From Corallococcus macrosporus (GTDB lineage: Bacteria; Myxococcota; Myxococcia; Myxococcales; Myxococcaceae), in assembly GCF_017302985.1 (NCBI RefSeq), contig NZ_JAFIMU010000017.1, forward strand, positions 186,001 through 250,000: DNA of 64,000 bases. Direction: 5' to 3'. A program made the position numbers and the translations under genes. Shown in pieces: positions 33,029-40,373 of this stretch (position 1 is its first letter; the number at the start of each line of letters is the position of its first letter). Under the pieces are notes generated by a model. It saw only the letters and a list, made by a program, of their open reading frames with translations, was not told where the DNA came from and ran no database searches.

Positions 33029-35488
33029 ATGCACAAAGCCGGAAAGGTTTTTTCTGCCTGGTTATTGCTCACACTCGCCGTGGCCGGGTGTCATCAAGCG
33101 GAGGACTCCACGGGCTCGGTCCGGTTCGTGGCGTCAGTGGGGCAGTCGCTGAGTGTCAGTGACGTGGCCCGAATGACCGTGACCTCGTCGGGACCCGGCA
33201 TGCCCTCGGTCAACCAGGACCTCACGCAGACCCACGGGAGGTGGGGCGGCGTCATCACCGACGTGCCCACCGGCCCTGACCGGCGTTTTCTCGCGCGGGC
33301 CTTCGATTCCAACGGAGACCTCCTCTACGAGGGGCAGAGCACCAACGTCACCATCACCGCCAACCAGACAACCCTGGTGGCCATCACCCTCCAGGAGGTG
33401 AACCCTCCCGAGCCTTTCGACAACGAGGCGCCCGTCATCGGATCCGTGGTGGCGTCCCGGACCAGCGTGCCCCTGGGCAACACCGTCACCCTGAACGCGA
33501 GCGCGTCGGACCCCAACCCCACCGACACGCTGACCTATCGCTGGACGGCGACGCAGGGCTCCTTCAGCAGTACGTCCGAGGCTTCCACGACCTGGACCGC
33601 GCCCTCCACGGCAGGCATCGCCTCGCTCACCCTGGAGGTGAGGGATTCACAGGGCACCATGGTGGCGGTGACGCTCTCCATCAACGTCACCCATGGGACG
33701 GAGGAGGGGCGCGCCGCGCTCGACGTGCAGTTCAACAACCACCCGGTGGTCGCCCGGGTCCACAGCACCGCGGCCCGGGTGGACGTCGGGCAGGCCGCCG
33801 AGGTGACCGTGATGGCTTCCGACAACGACAGCGACACCCTCGGCTACCAGTGGTCGGCGAGCTGTAGCGGCAGTTGGACCCAGGCGACGTCCAGCACCGC
33901 GCGCTTCATTCCCTCCGCCCTTCCAGAGCGCGCATGCAACAACTGCCGGCTCACCGTCGCCGTCTCCGACGGGAAGGGGGGCAGCACCACCGGGAGCTTG
34001 TCGCTGTGTGTGGTGTCCACCTCGCCCACGCGCTTTCCGCCGTCCATCATTCGCGCCTACCAGTCCTCGCCAACCGCCACCCCGGGGCAGACGCTCAGCT
34101 TCCAGGTGGAGGCCAGTGACCCCCAGGGCAGCACGCTGTCCTTCCAGTGGTCGGCCGACATCGGGATGCTGGGCACGGCCGCGAGCGGGACCACCCGCGG
34201 GAGCAATACCTGGGATGCGCCCCGCTGTGTGCCCGCGGGCGCCCCGGCGACCATCACCGCCACCGTCACCAACAGTTACGGCCTGTCGGACACCACCCGC
34301 TTCCCGGTGACGGGGCTGCCCACCTGCACGGGAGGAAGGGCCGTCTTCAGCTACACCGGGGCGGACCAGTCGTGGACGGTGCCCACCGGCGTGAACCGCG
34401 TTCGCGTGAAGCTGTGGGGCGCGGGCGGCGGCGCGGCGCGGTCCGGGAGCGGCTCCGCCGGTGGCGGAGGCGCGCTGGCCACCGCCATCCTGGGCGTCAA
34501 CCCGGGGGAGCCCCTCACGGTCATCGTCGGCGGGGGAGGGACTCCGGGGGATGTGCTCGGCACTCCGGCCGCGGCGTACGGAGGAGGCGGCGCCAATGGG
34601 GTGCAGAACGGCGCGGGGGGCGGAGGGCGCTCGGCGATTCGCCGCTCCACGTCCGAGTACGCCACGGCAGGCGGTGGCGGTGGGGCTGGCGCGGACTCGG
34701 ATGGCACCTACGGCGCTGGCGGGCCTGGCGGCGCACGCGGGCTTGACGGCAAGGATGGCGCCACGACCGATGGGACCTACGGACTGGGGGGCAAGGGCGC
34801 CTTCAGCCATGCGGGAGGAGCGGGGGGCACGAGCGTGGGCACGACCTACACGGCCCAGGCTGGCTCTCAATTCAAGGGCGGGGATGCCTCGGCGCAGTGG
34901 TGGTCCGGCGATGGGGGCGGCGGGGGCGGCGGGTATTTCGGCGGTGGCGCGGGCGGCGGTGACGTGAGCGGCGGTGCCGCGGGAGGGGGCGGTGGAGGGG
35001 CCAGCTATGCCCCCGATGGCAGCGTCCTCGCCGGGAGTGGCCGCAATGCGGGCGGCATGCAGGACGTGGACTACGTCGCCGGGATTGGCATGGGCGCCCA
35101 GGGTGGCACGGGCGGCCATGGCCGCGTGGTCATCTCCTACGACGTCGAGCAGTACCCGCTCTCGAACGCGATGCGGTGCAGCACGCGCCCGGGCCTGAAC
35201 CTGGGGGAGGGCCAGCTCGCCTGCTACGGCGTCTGGGATTACGGCAACGCCTTCGGCAATGACATGGACATGTGCGACGACGAAAACCACGGTCCCACGA
35301 CGGGCTGTGTCGTCAGCACTCCCGCCTGCGCGAGTAGGAGGGCGACCGCCGTCGCGCACGTCACCCCTTCGTCCGCCAGCAGCGCCCAGTTGTCGGCCAT
35401 CGCGGCGAACCTCGGCGTGTCGACCCAGGTCTTGAAGGAGGGAATGGCCCGAATCTGGGCATACAACTGCTCGAGCAGCACCCCTTAG
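33029..35488 (+). CDS. Large lipoprotein with PKD/Ig-like repeats and a glycine-rich domain
   Basis: 819 residues from the ATG at 33029 (CTGGAGG ribosome site). The lipobox is LAVAGC (Cys21). Ig/PKD-like beta domains occur at about 130-225 (PLGNTVTLNASASDPNPTDT, YRWTATQGSF), 240-330 (VTVMASDNDSDTLGYQWSA) and 345-430 (FQVEASDPQGSTLSFQWSA). Residues 465-700 form a Gly-rich domain of GGGG, GGAGG and GGGGGY type, preceded by FSYTGADQSWTVPTGVNRVR, a lead-in seen in secreted glycine-rich adhesive modules. A 110-residue Cys-containing tail closes the protein. Likely surface-exposed and adhesive. The next genes on the strand, 171 bp on, encode a putative pore-forming toxin. Confidence 0.8.
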   Translation: MHKAGKVFSAWLLLTLAVAGCHQAEDSTGSVRFVASVGQSLSVSDVARMTVTSSGPGMPSVNQDLTQTHGRWGGVITDVPTGPDRRFLARAFDSNGDLLYEGQSTNVTITANQTTLVAITLQEVNPPEPFDNEAPVIGSVVASRTSVPLGNTVTLNASASDPNPTDTLTYRWTATQGSFSSTSEASTTWTAPSTAGIASLTLEVRDSQGTMVAVTLSINVTHGTEEGRAALDVQFNNHPVVARVHSTAARVDVGQAAEVTVMASDNDSDTLGYQWSASCSGSWTQATSSTARFIPSALPERACNNCRLTVAVSDGKGGSTTGSLSLCVVSTSPTRFPPSIIRAYQSSPTATPGQTLSFQVEASDPQGSTLSFQWSADIGMLGTAASGTTRGSNTWDAPRCVPAGAPATITATVTNSYGLSDTTRFPVTGLPTCTGGRAVFSYTGADQSWTVPTGVNRVRVKLWGAGGGAARSGSGSAGGGGALATAILGVNPGEPLTVIVGGGGTPGDVLGTPAAAYGGGGANGVQNGAGGGGRSAIRRSTSEYATAGGGGGAGADSDGTYGAGGPGGARGLDGKDGATTDGTYGLGGKGAFSHAGGAGGTSVGTTYTAQAGSQFKGGDASAQWWSGDGGGGGGGYFGGGAGGGDVSGGAAGGGGGGASYAPDGSVLAGSGRNAGGMQDVDYVAGIGMGAQGGTGGHGRVVISYDVEQYPLSNAMRCSTRPGLNLGEGQLACYGVWDYGNAFGNDMDMCDDENHGPTTGCVVSTPACASRRATAVAHVTPSSASSAQLSAIAANLGVSTQVLKEGMARIWAYNCSSSTP

Positions 35489-35542
35489 GCCCTCCCCCCT
35501 GACCCTCCCCAGCGACACCTCGCCAGGGCTCACGCTGATGAC

Positions 35543-35571
35543 GCGGCTGCGTCCCCCGGGGACGCAGCCGC
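35543..35571 (+). terminator. Strong hairpin between the lipoprotein and the toxin genes
   Basis: GCGGCTGCGTCCCC (35543-35556) pairs with GGGGACGCAGCCGC (35558-35571), an effective stem of about 12 bp and a tight loop, 54 bp after the lipoprotein stop. Followed by CTTCGTCC, so weakly U-rich. Confidence 0.5.
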
Positions 35572-35659
35572 TTCGTCCTCCCGGGACGCGCAGCCAGGCT
35601 TCCCAGAGGAAGCGGGCCTCATCGGAGGGATGGTCTTCGGGTTGCAATGACGCCGGGCC

Positions 35660-36631
35660 ATGTCCGCCCAGGCCGCCACGTCCTCCGCTCCATCGACCTC
35701 CAGCGGGTCGCCCCTCTCGCCTCCCGCGGCCCTCACGCAGGGCGTGCTCGACACCAACGCCGCCGTGCCGCAGGTCGACGCGGCGGTGGCCGCGCTGCTC
35801 GCGTTGAGCGTGCCCTCCAGCACGCAGGTCCCCAGCCTCTCCTCCGACGTGGAGAAGGCGCGCGCGGACGCGTCGCTCTGGACCACCACCTACCGTCCCC
35901 AGGTGCTGTCCGCGCTCGCGGGCGTGGCCCGGTTCGGGCAGTCGTTCGACACGGCGTACGCGCAGCTCCAGCCCCTCTCCGTGCGGCTGGCCGCCGGTGA
36001 CTCCTCCGCCATCGCGCCCTTCCAGCAGGTGCTCACCCAGCTCCAGGCGGACACCCGGGCCACCGCGACGGCCACCGCCAGCGTCCACACCGCACTGGTG
36101 ACCTATGAGTCGTTGATCGACGCGGACATCGCCCAGCTCAACGCGGACCAGAACGTCCTCCTCCAGCTCCAGGCCCAGGACACCCAGCAGGCCCAGGCCG
36201 CGAGCCAGGCGGCGGATCAGGTGGAGCAGCAGATCCAGGAGGACAAGGAGCAGATCGCGCTCGAATACCTCCAGGGCCATTACTACGTCGCGGCGCTGGA
36301 GCAGACCATCGACATGCTCACGGGCAAGGACCGCGAGCTGCGTGAACAGCAATCCCAGCTCAACGCCGCCGCGAATGCCGCCGCCGAGGACGCGCGCGAG
36401 GCGGGCGGCACCAGCGCCCAGGTCTCCCAATACCAGACGTTCCTCACGGCGCTGGCCGGCGGGATCGGCACGCTCGACAACGGCTGGAACGTCCTGGACT
36501 CCAACTTCACCGTGCTGCTGCAGAGCGAAGACATCACCACGTATGGCCTCTTCACGCCCTCGCTGCTCGCGGCCGTGAAGGCGGATTGGGACAACCTCGC
36601 CCTGCAGGCCTCCCTCCTGCTGGGCATTTGA
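35660..36631 (+). CDS. Tripartite alpha-pore-forming toxin component 1 (ClyA/HBL-NHE superfamily, putative)
   Basis: 323 residues, no Cys, no signal peptide. Almost entirely helical, with long Gln/Ala/Asp heptads (ADIAQLNADQNVLLQLQAQD, QAASQAADQVEQQIQEDKEQ, TIDMLTGKDRELREQQSQL), the long antiparallel bundle of the ClyA superfamily (HBL, NHE, XaxAB, AhlABC). No long hydrophobic head is present, only a short apolar patch near YLQGHYYVAALEQ, so it would be a soluble accessory component. Gene 1 of three: 13 bp separate it from component 2. Family assignment comes from length, bundle pattern and the hydrophobic hairpin in its neighbour, not from a database match. Confidence 0.65.
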   Translation: MSAQAATSSAPSTSSGSPLSPPAALTQGVLDTNAAVPQVDAAVAALLALSVPSSTQVPSLSSDVEKARADASLWTTTYRPQVLSALAGVARFGQSFDTAYAQLQPLSVRLAAGDSSAIAPFQQVLTQLQADTRATATATASVHTALVTYESLIDADIAQLNADQNVLLQLQAQDTQQAQAASQAADQVEQQIQEDKEQIALEYLQGHYYVAALEQTIDMLTGKDRELREQQSQLNAAANAAAEDAREAGGTSAQVSQYQTFLTALAGGIGTLDNGWNVLDSNFTVLLQSEDITTYGLFTPSLLAAVKADWDNLALQASLLLGI

Positions 36632-36644
36632 TGAAAGGAACACC

Positions 36645-37775
36645 ATGACCACCACAGCGAACGCCACGAACGCAGCGCAGGCCAGCGACACGGACTCGGA
36701 CACGCCGGACATTGGCGGCAGCGGGCTGTCCACCGGCATGACGGACACGCAGACCGCCGCGTCCGTCATGCAGATGTACACGAACGTCGTGCTCCAGACG
36801 CCCATCATGAACCTGCCGGCGGAGGTGGACACCCTGTCGGGCTCCACCGTCGTGGAGCAGCTCCCGGTGGACCAGGCCAACGCGCAGGCCCACGCGCGCT
36901 ACTACCTGCAGACGCTCAATCCCCAGATGGTGTCCCTGCTGGCCACCATCATCGGGTACGGCAACCAGTGGAACGCGATGTACCGCCAGCTGCTCTACCT
37001 GGCCAACCACATCGATGAGGGGAACAACCAGCAGCAGTTCATCGACGGCATCAACCTGCTCATCCAGAAGTGCGGCGTGGGCCGGGACCAGGCGACCGCC
37101 ACGTCCTCCGCGCTGACGGCCTTCGCCACCGACTCCCTGGACGCGGACGTGGCGGCCTTCACCCTGGACTACAACAACGTGAACGCCGCGTACGGCGCGG
37201 ACAGCACGGAGATCACGGCGCTCAACCAGCGCATCGCCGCGGACCAGAAGGCCATGGACACGGCGTGCTGGGTGATCGCGGGCTCGGCCGTGGCCCTGGG
37301 CGTGGGCAGCATCGCGGTCCTCGTGGGCATCTTCGCGGAGATTCCCTCCGGGGGGACGTCCACCGCCATCGTGGTGGGCGGCTTCGCGCTGGCGGCGGGT
37401 GGCGCCACCGTGGGCTCACTGGCCCTGGTGGACTGGAACAACGCCAAGGACGACATGGTGGATGCGACCAAGGAGCTGAACCGGGACCAGACGCTCCTGG
37501 CGACCATGAGCACGGCCATGCTCAACATCCAGAGCCTGAGCTCCGCGTGCTCCCAGGCCGCGACCGCGGTGCAGGGCCTGGCGAACCAGTGGACCTCCCT
37601 CGCGTCCGACCTGCAGACGACCATCGACCAGCTCGAGGTCGCCGAGAACGCCTCCTCGTGGCTCGTCTCCCAACTGGTGGCCGCCAACGCGGACTGGGAG
37701 ACCACGCTCGCGATGGCGACTACCATCCAGCAGACCGGCGTGCTGCCCGTGCAGGAGGAAAACTACGATGCGTGA
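36645..37775 (+). CDS. Tripartite alpha-pore-forming toxin component 2, membrane-inserting (putative)
   Basis: 376 residues; the ATG follows AAGGA. Helical bundle like its neighbours (SVMQMYTNVVLQTPIMNLPA, TAFTLDYNNVNAAYGADST...), interrupted at about 205-265 by a hydrophobic hairpin: WVIAGSAVALGVGSIAVLVG, a short Pro/Gly/Ser turn, then AIVVGGFALAAGGATVGSLA. This is the position and form of the membrane-inserting head (beta-tongue or paired helices) in NheB, HblB and AhlB. The long helices resume with DMVDATKELNRDQTLLATM. It should be the subunit that enters the lipid bilayer. The stop overlaps the start of component 3 by 8 bp (ATGCGTGA). Confidence 0.7.
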   Translation: MTTTANATNAAQASDTDSDTPDIGGSGLSTGMTDTQTAASVMQMYTNVVLQTPIMNLPAEVDTLSGSTVVEQLPVDQANAQAHARYYLQTLNPQMVSLLATIIGYGNQWNAMYRQLLYLANHIDEGNNQQQFIDGINLLIQKCGVGRDQATATSSALTAFATDSLDADVAAFTLDYNNVNAAYGADSTEITALNQRIAADQKAMDTACWVIAGSAVALGVGSIAVLVGIFAEIPSGGTSTAIVVGGFALAAGGATVGSLALVDWNNAKDDMVDATKELNRDQTLLATMSTAMLNIQSLSSACSQAATAVQGLANQWTSLASDLQTTIDQLEVAENASSWLVSQLVAANADWETTLAMATTIQQTGVLPVQEENYDA

Positions 37776-38832
37776 GCCGTCCCCGGAGGTGTTCTCCCCC
37801 GAGCCCCTGACCACCGCGCTCGCCGGACTGGGCGCGGCGGGCACGACGCTCCAGATGTACGCGCAGGCCCTGGTGCAGCAGCCGGTGGTGGGCATGGCGT
37901 CGGTGCCGAGCCTCGCCACGGACCTGGGCCGCGCGAACGCCGTGGCCCGGGCCTGCCTGGGCACGGTGATGCCCCAGGCGCTGAAGCTCGACGCGGCGAC
38001 CCTGGGATTCGTCCACCAACTGATGGCCATGTATCCCCGGCTGCAGCACCTGGCCAAGACCGTGGACCAGGGGGGCCCCGCCGGAAGCCAGGCGGCCCTC
38101 GAGCTCTCCCAGGGGCTGGACCTGCTCGCGCAGTTCCTCGCGCGGCAGGGGGACACCGTCGCCGTGTTCGTCGCCGAGGCGCACCGGCTCTCCACCGAGA
38201 CGACGAAGGTGTCGGACGCCCTGGCGGCGGATGCCGTCGCGGCGGCGGGGGACGCGGAGATCGCGAGCCTGGAGGCGCAGATTTCCCAGACGCTGGCGGC
38301 CATCGACCAGGATTGTCAGACCATCGCGAAGGGGCTGTCCGGCACGGACAAGGCGTTGGTCCAGTTGGCCATCAAGATGTACAACTGCGAGGACTCCCCC
38401 GTGGCCGCGGCGAAGGCCTTCGTGGGCCTCATCGTCAACACGGCGAACACCAGCGGCGACGTCATCGCGGCGCAGCACGACGTGGAGCGGCAACTCCAGA
38501 CGCTGACCACGCTCTACTCGGAGCTGAACCCGCTGCTCGCGGAGGCCGCGGTGGCGCAGACGGCGTCGCAGGAAGCGGCGCTGATGGCCCAGAGCACTGT
38601 CCGCATGCAGCAGGCGGCGAACGACATGGGCCGTGCCTGGGCGGCGTTGATCCAGGGTTACGCGTCCCTGTCCAAGGCGCTCCAGCAGGGCACCGCGCTG
38701 CCACCGCTCGAGCCCGCCCTGGCGGAGAACAAGGCGGGGTGGCAATTCCTGCTCGATGAATGCACGGCCTGGCAGCGGGTGGGGCTGTTCCCCGTGGTGC
38801 TGCTCCAGCCGACGACGGACGCCGCCGCCTGA
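37768..38832 (+). CDS. Tripartite alpha-pore-forming toxin component 3 (putative)
   Basis: 354 residues, no signal peptide. It repeats the theme of component 2 (GAAGTTLQMYAQALVQQPVV aligns by eye with SVMQMYTNVVLQTPIMNLPA) and then long Ala/Gln/Glu helices (EIASLEAQISQTLAAIDQDC, RQLQTLTTLYSELNPLLAEA). The head region (LVQLAIKMYNCEDSPVAAAK, AFVGLIVNTANTSGD) is only mildly apolar. The shared N-terminal motif indicates that components 2 and 3 are paralogues, as are NHE/HBL subunits. The 8-bp overlap with component 2 suggests coupled, balanced synthesis. Export route unknown; a hairpin follows. Confidence 0.65.
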   Translation: MREPSPEVFSPEPLTTALAGLGAAGTTLQMYAQALVQQPVVGMASVPSLATDLGRANAVARACLGTVMPQALKLDAATLGFVHQLMAMYPRLQHLAKTVDQGGPAGSQAALELSQGLDLLAQFLARQGDTVAVFVAEAHRLSTETTKVSDALAADAVAAAGDAEIASLEAQISQTLAAIDQDCQTIAKGLSGTDKALVQLAIKMYNCEDSPVAAAKAFVGLIVNTANTSGDVIAAQHDVERQLQTLTTLYSELNPLLAEAAVAQTASQEAALMAQSTVRMQQAANDMGRAWAALIQGYASLSKALQQGTALPPLEPALAENKAGWQFLLDECTAWQRVGLFPVVLLQPTTDAAA

Positions 38833-38850
38833 AGTCCCGCGGGCTGGCCT

Positions 38851-38874
38851 CCTGCCCCGCGGCCCCGGGGCAGG
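38851..38874 (+). terminator. Hairpin after the toxin operon
   Basis: CCTGCCCC (38851-38858) / GGGGCAGG (38867-38874) around a GC-rich loop, 19 bp after the last stop. No U-tract. Confidence 0.45.
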
Positions 38875-39195
38875 GGAGGGCCGGCCGGGTGGGCAAGGTC
38901 ATCCGGCGTGGACGGGTCTTGCTCCAACTCGATGGGCAGTGGGCTTTCAGGTCACTGTGGGGCTTGAGCTCAACACCCCGCTTCTGTGCCCGAGCCCGCT
39001 TCGCGAGCCGCGAGGGCAATGCTAGGCGCTCCAGAATGGCGAGCCCCCACCGTGGGCCGTCAGGGCTGCCATCCACTCCTTCGGCCTGCACCCCGAGCGC
39101 AAGCGAAGATATCCCCGCGCACTCCCGGCTTCGTCCCCGCTTCAGGAGATGGGGCGAGTCTCGCTGCCCCGCCCGATTCATCTGACCGAGTAGTG
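38875..39195. other. Gene-free stretch with a possible transposase relic
   Basis: No supported gene. A minus-strand frame at about 38,960-39,050 reads WGLAILERLALPSRLAKRA and resembles the relic at 25,264-25,345, suggesting a decayed insertion next to the defence-like island. Not strong enough to call alone. Confidence 0.3.
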
Positions 39196-40065
39196 TTAAC
39201 CACGAAGTGCGGCAACCCAGGCCGTTTGCAGTTCGGATTGCTGGCAACGGACCCTCTCTCCAGCAGTTCTGTACTGGGCCAGAAGCTCTAGCAACCGCTG
39301 TTCCATCTCGTGAGCTCTCACTGGGGCGGCGTGGCGATGGCTTAAGAACTGGCACCATCCCTCCCCCGTCTCTTCCAGGGGGACGTGCGTATTTACCTCA
39401 CGAAGTCGCACCGGAAGGTCCGCGCTCCAGCCAATTTTCCAGACATTGCGCTTGCCGAAGCGGAAGGCGTACGTGAAAGCAGGACCGGAGGCCTCGTGCA
39501 TGACCTCTTTCGTCCACGACACAGGGACAGGTCCTCGCGTCGGCCCTCGGACGGACGTCAGCCCCTGCACGAAGCGTCGCTCTCGCATGAGCACCTCGGA
39601 CATGGGTAGTTCGGCCTCCTCCGCCTCCAGGGAGAGGACCTTTCGTGCCTCGTCTGCGGTGAGCAAGACCGCCGCAGGTGTGGCAAGATAGGACAGTTGA
39701 CGCCCGAGGACTTCTAAGAGTAGCGGGCGCTCTGGAAAACGCCATGCTCGCAACATGAGAATGGCCTTGGGCCATGCGATTCGACCGTCCGGCCCTCGGT
39801 CAGTTGGCTTGATGTGCTCTGGGGCGACGACCTTCGCCGTGTCCACGGCGGTCCGACTGATCTCCGCCATGCCGAGCAGCCGCCCCCTGTCTTCGGACCG
39901 CGCGTCATCGGTCTTCGTGGCAACAAAGACAATCCGATCTCCCGCTCGGGACTCCCGGAGGAGTTTGTCGCGGTTGCCTTCGAGACCGAAGACGATGACG
40001 GGCCAGGTGGTGGGCTCGAATCCCCACACCCGTGTGGCAAACACCTGTATTTCTCCAGCGGACAT
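39196..40065 (-). CDS. Two-domain protein with GIY-YIG/T5orf172-like C-terminus, putative nuclease
   Basis: 289 residues. The N-terminal half (residues 1-125) starts with EIQVFATRVWGFEPTTWPVI and contains RAGDRIVFVATKTDDARSED, resembling EVE/PUA-like modified-base or nucleotide readers. The C-terminal third carries FTYAFRFGKRNVWKIGWSAD then LPVRLREVNTH and HAYEMEQ-like RAHEMEQRLLELL, the pattern of T5orf172/MUG113 GIY-YIG nucleases (Tyr-containing strand, WKIG strand, Arg-x-x-x-x-Asn, distal Glu). No signal peptide. It lies downstream of the STAND NTPase on the same strand with similar lower-GC composition, so a role in DNA-targeting defence is plausible. Both domain calls are by eye. Confidence 0.6.
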   Translation of the reverse strand: MSAGEIQVFATRVWGFEPTTWPVIVFGLEGNRDKLLRESRAGDRIVFVATKTDDARSEDRGRLLGMAEISRTAVDTAKVVAPEHIKPTDRGPDGRIAWPKAILMLRAWRFPERPLLLEVLGRQLSYLATPAAVLLTADEARKVLSLEAEEAELPMSEVLMRERRFVQGLTSVRGPTRGPVPVSWTKEVMHEASGPAFTYAFRFGKRNVWKIGWSADLPVRLREVNTHVPLEETGEGWCQFLSHRHAAPVRAHEMEQRLLELLAQYRTAGERVRCQQSELQTAWVAALRG

Positions 40066-40373
40066 GTCTCCAGCTTAGACAAACTCCCTGCGCAATGCGA
40101 GTCGCCAGCCCGCCCCCCCGTACTCCCCTGGTCCCGCCTTCAGAATGTCTGGAAATCTGGAGGGAACTCTGGGCGACAGGCGGGATGGAAGAGGACGGCC
40201 CGGTGGACTCGAAGTGCCAGAACTCACTCACGACTCATTGAAAGGCGTGTGCCGTCGCGGTTTAGGGCACCCTGAGTCCACGCCGCCGAATGCAGGTGTC
40301 GCCCAGTTCGCAGGTGGATAAGGCGTTGGGGGAAAGAGGTTCTGGTGCCCGGCTAGTTCCTGGTTGATGGCGG
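40066..40373. other. Gene-free gap within the defence-like island
   Basis: 308 bp between the two minus-strand defence-like genes. No ORF with protein character, no clear terminator and no confident promoter. The length argues that the two genes may have separate transcripts. Confidence 0.4.

Noticed and set aside
34420..35130. Repeated GGC/GGG-rich DNA, considered as a tandem-repeat or CRISPR-like array
   Set aside because: It is the codon bias of a glycine-rich protein domain; there are no equal-length repeats with unique spacers. No CRISPR array was seen in the window.
35632..35645. GG-N10-GC (TGGTCTTCGGGTTGC), a possible sigma-54 promoter of the toxin operon
   Set aside because: The predicted start of transcription would be only about 3 bp before the ATG at 35660, leaving no room for a ribosome site, and the -24 box is only 3 of 6.
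33647..36880. A 1077-codon minus-strand frame across the Gly-rich lipoprotein and toxin component 1
   Set aside because: It spans several real plus-strand genes and is composed of Arg, Gly and Ala repeats with no domain; a result of high GC at codon positions.
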